A stretch of DNA of 19,892 nt from Hydnum rufescens UP504 (Eukaryota; Basidiomycota; Agaricomycetes; Cantharellales; Hydnaceae): assembly GCA_014904985.1 (NCBI GenBank), contig MU129360.1:1-19892 (forward strand), given 5' to 3'. Below, piece after piece: positions 18,096-19,892 of this stretch. A model generated the notes under the pieces. The model was given only the letters and a program-made list of their open reading frames with translations, did no database searches and was not told the DNA's origin. A program made the position numbers and the translations under genes. Each line of letters opens with the position of its first letter. Within the stretch, counting starts at the first letter, position 1.

Positions 18096-19892
18096 AGTTG
18101 AGTTTGAGACATTCAACCCCCTTGGCAGGCAGAAAAGAGGAACAACCCCACCATAAATGTGAATCACCCCACACTGGGCCCAAAATAGGTGGAATTGACC
18201 TGTAATATTATGATACAGACTATATCCAAAAATGGAATGAATTGGATGTGTGGAAGTGGCTGAAATTGAGGGGGAGGGGAAGGATAATCAAAAGTGAATT
18301 ACACAAGATGTAGAGCAGGCATGGATCTGATATTAGGCCACTAGTGTAATACAGATATGGGGGAGCTCATATGCCAAATATCAGCCTAACCAGACTCCAT
18401 TTAGGCATTGCTCCACATCATCCCCCCCTAACTCACAATTTCCTCCCCAGGGCCTTCCATCCATGCCATTACCCTGAAAACTCACAGTTGGCTCATCCAA
18501 ACACATTCATAACATCCCTCAAATTTCAGATTTCTTACTGCAATGTGAGACCTTGCAGAATATTTTCAAGTTTCACTGTAATACACCCTCCAGTGGGGGC
18601 ACTTCCAGTGCTCCAATGACTCTGATTTTTTGTAGGCCACACCTGGTCACCATTTGAGGCCCAGGTGCAAAATTTCAGGGCATTCTAAGCACTTCTGGCA
18701 TTGGTCACATGACCCAGATCTTCCCCTCCCCCTGCTTCACTCAGTGATCCAATTTGCATGAACTTTGTGGCCATTTGTAGTAGTAGTAGGTGGCACCCCA
18801 TGATTCCAATTTGAAGACATTCCATGGAATATTCATTGAGTTATTCAAGAAACATTCCAGATCAATTCAATTTGAGGTCAGAATGACGGTATTTACCTGG
18901 TAAATACCGTCATTCTGACCTCAAATTGAATTGATCTGGAATGTTTCTTGAATAACTCAATGAATATTCCATGGAATGTCTTCAAATTGGAATCATGGGG
19001 TGCCACCTACTACTACTACAAATGGCCACAAAGTTCATGCAAATTGGATCACTGAGTGAAGCAGGGGGAGGGAAGATCTGGGTCATGTGACCAATGCCAG
19101 AAGTGCTTAGAATGCCCTGAAATTTTGCACCTGGGCCTCAAATGGTGACCAGGTGTGGCCTACAAAAAATCAGAGTCATTGGAGCACTGGAAGTGCCCCC
19201 ACTGGAGGGTGTATTACAGTGAAACTTGAAAATATTCTGCAAGGTCTCACATTGCAGTAAGAAATCTGAAATTTTGAGGGATGTTATGAATGTGTTTGGA
19301 TGAGCCAACTGTGAGTTTTCAGGGTAATGGCATGGATGGAAGGCCCTGGGGAGGAAATTGTGAGTTAGGGGGGGGATGATGTGGAGCAATGCCTAAATGG
19401 AGTCTGGTTAGGCTGATATTTGGCATATGAGCTCCCCATATCTGTATTACACTAGTGGCCTAATATCAGATCCATGCCTGCTCTACATCTTGTGTAATTC
19501 ACTTTTGATTATCCTTCTCCCCCTCAATTTCAGCCACTTCCACACATCCAATTCATTCCATTTTTGGATATAGTCTGTATCATAATATTACAGGTCAATT
19601 CCACCTATTTTGGGCCCAGTGTGGGGTGATTCACATTTATGGTGGGTTGTTCCTCTTTTCTGCCTGCCAAGGGGGTTGAATGTCTCAAACTCAACTGATT
19701 GGGCTGATTTTGTCATAGATTTAGTCCATTATATGAATATACTCTGTGTAAAATTTCAAGTTCATATCTTGACTGTAGGGGAGTAAATCAATTTTCAATG
19801 TTCAAACTTGTTTGGCTCATATCTCCATAAGTAATGCATGGATTTGGCTGAAATTTTGATATGATTTGCGTACCAATAGCCTCTAATAATGT
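17904..19892. repeat. Giant near-perfect palindrome, arms at least 990 bp
   Basis: The sequence left of 18898 is the reverse complement of the sequence right of it, so base x pairs with base 37796 minus x apart from small drifts. The centre reads GGTATTTACCTGGTAAATACC, with a single-base loop at 18898. The arms reach the end of the window, so the true length is unknown, and the left arm includes the fourth 291-bp unit. Differences I found are nearly all run-length changes: C5/C4 near 18010, C4/C3 near 18147, G5/G4 near 18359, C7/C8 near 18423, A3/A4 near 18520 and C4/C3 near 18723. The 82- and 83-codon frames at 18371 and 19389 are mirror images and not genes. Confidence 0.95.

Noticed and set aside
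18371..19389. Two matching open frames (plus 18371-18619, minus 19389-19138)
   Set aside because: They are the two arms of the palindrome and carry no recognisable motif.

Overview
The window looks like nuclear DNA of a basidiomycete fungus, most likely an Agaricomycete. The evidence is short 42-60 bp introns with fungal splice sites, a broken minus-strand gene whose peptides match basidiomycete Avt3/Avt4-type amino-acid transporters, and dense degenerate repeats. No rRNA, no complete tRNA, no CRISPR and no bacterial-style operon was seen. Almost nothing here is an intact gene: most open frames are chance frames inside decayed repeats.

Positions 1-12573 are a head-to-tail array of one diverged segment. 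I label its blocks A (start marked by a motif at 1, 3381, 8275 and 11613), F, B, C, D and E. Unit I (1-3380) is A-B-C-D-E. Unit II (3381-8280) is A-F-B-C-D-E. Unit III (about 8281-11050) is a short clean A start followed by a copy of the end of E, A and F of unit II. Unit IV (11050-12573) is D-E-A, cut by a probable LTR. On the minus strand A-E-D carries remains of an unidentified protein family ('gene X'). F-B carries the 5' half of an Avt-like transporter, truncated after its second recognisable membrane segment.

Positions 8395-11050 behave differently from the other copies. They match 3125-5895 but are peppered with one-base insertions and deletions, with sharp edges at both ends. This is the pattern of an uncorrected long read used to fill a gap, so this stretch should not be read as biology without checking.

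Positions 12574-15170 are repeat and transposon debris. They hold a probable minus-oriented LTR, an LTR-like control region with a 30-bp tandem repeat, a TATA box, six TGATGTCA motifs and repeated AATAAA-containing segments, then a tRNA-like sequence and three 160-bp repeats. Positions 15176-16523 hold a minus-strand protein of about 450 residues in three frames; both frame breaks fall at homopolymer runs, so the real gene may be intact.

Positions 16962-18095 are about four tandem copies of a 291-bp repeat. They run into a giant palindrome (17904-19892, centre 18898) with arms of at least 990 bp that differ almost only in homopolymer length. It is either a very recent inverted duplication or a fold-back read artefact at a contig edge. 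No working pathway can be described; the value of the window lies in the repeat architecture, the transporter fragment and the assembly warnings.
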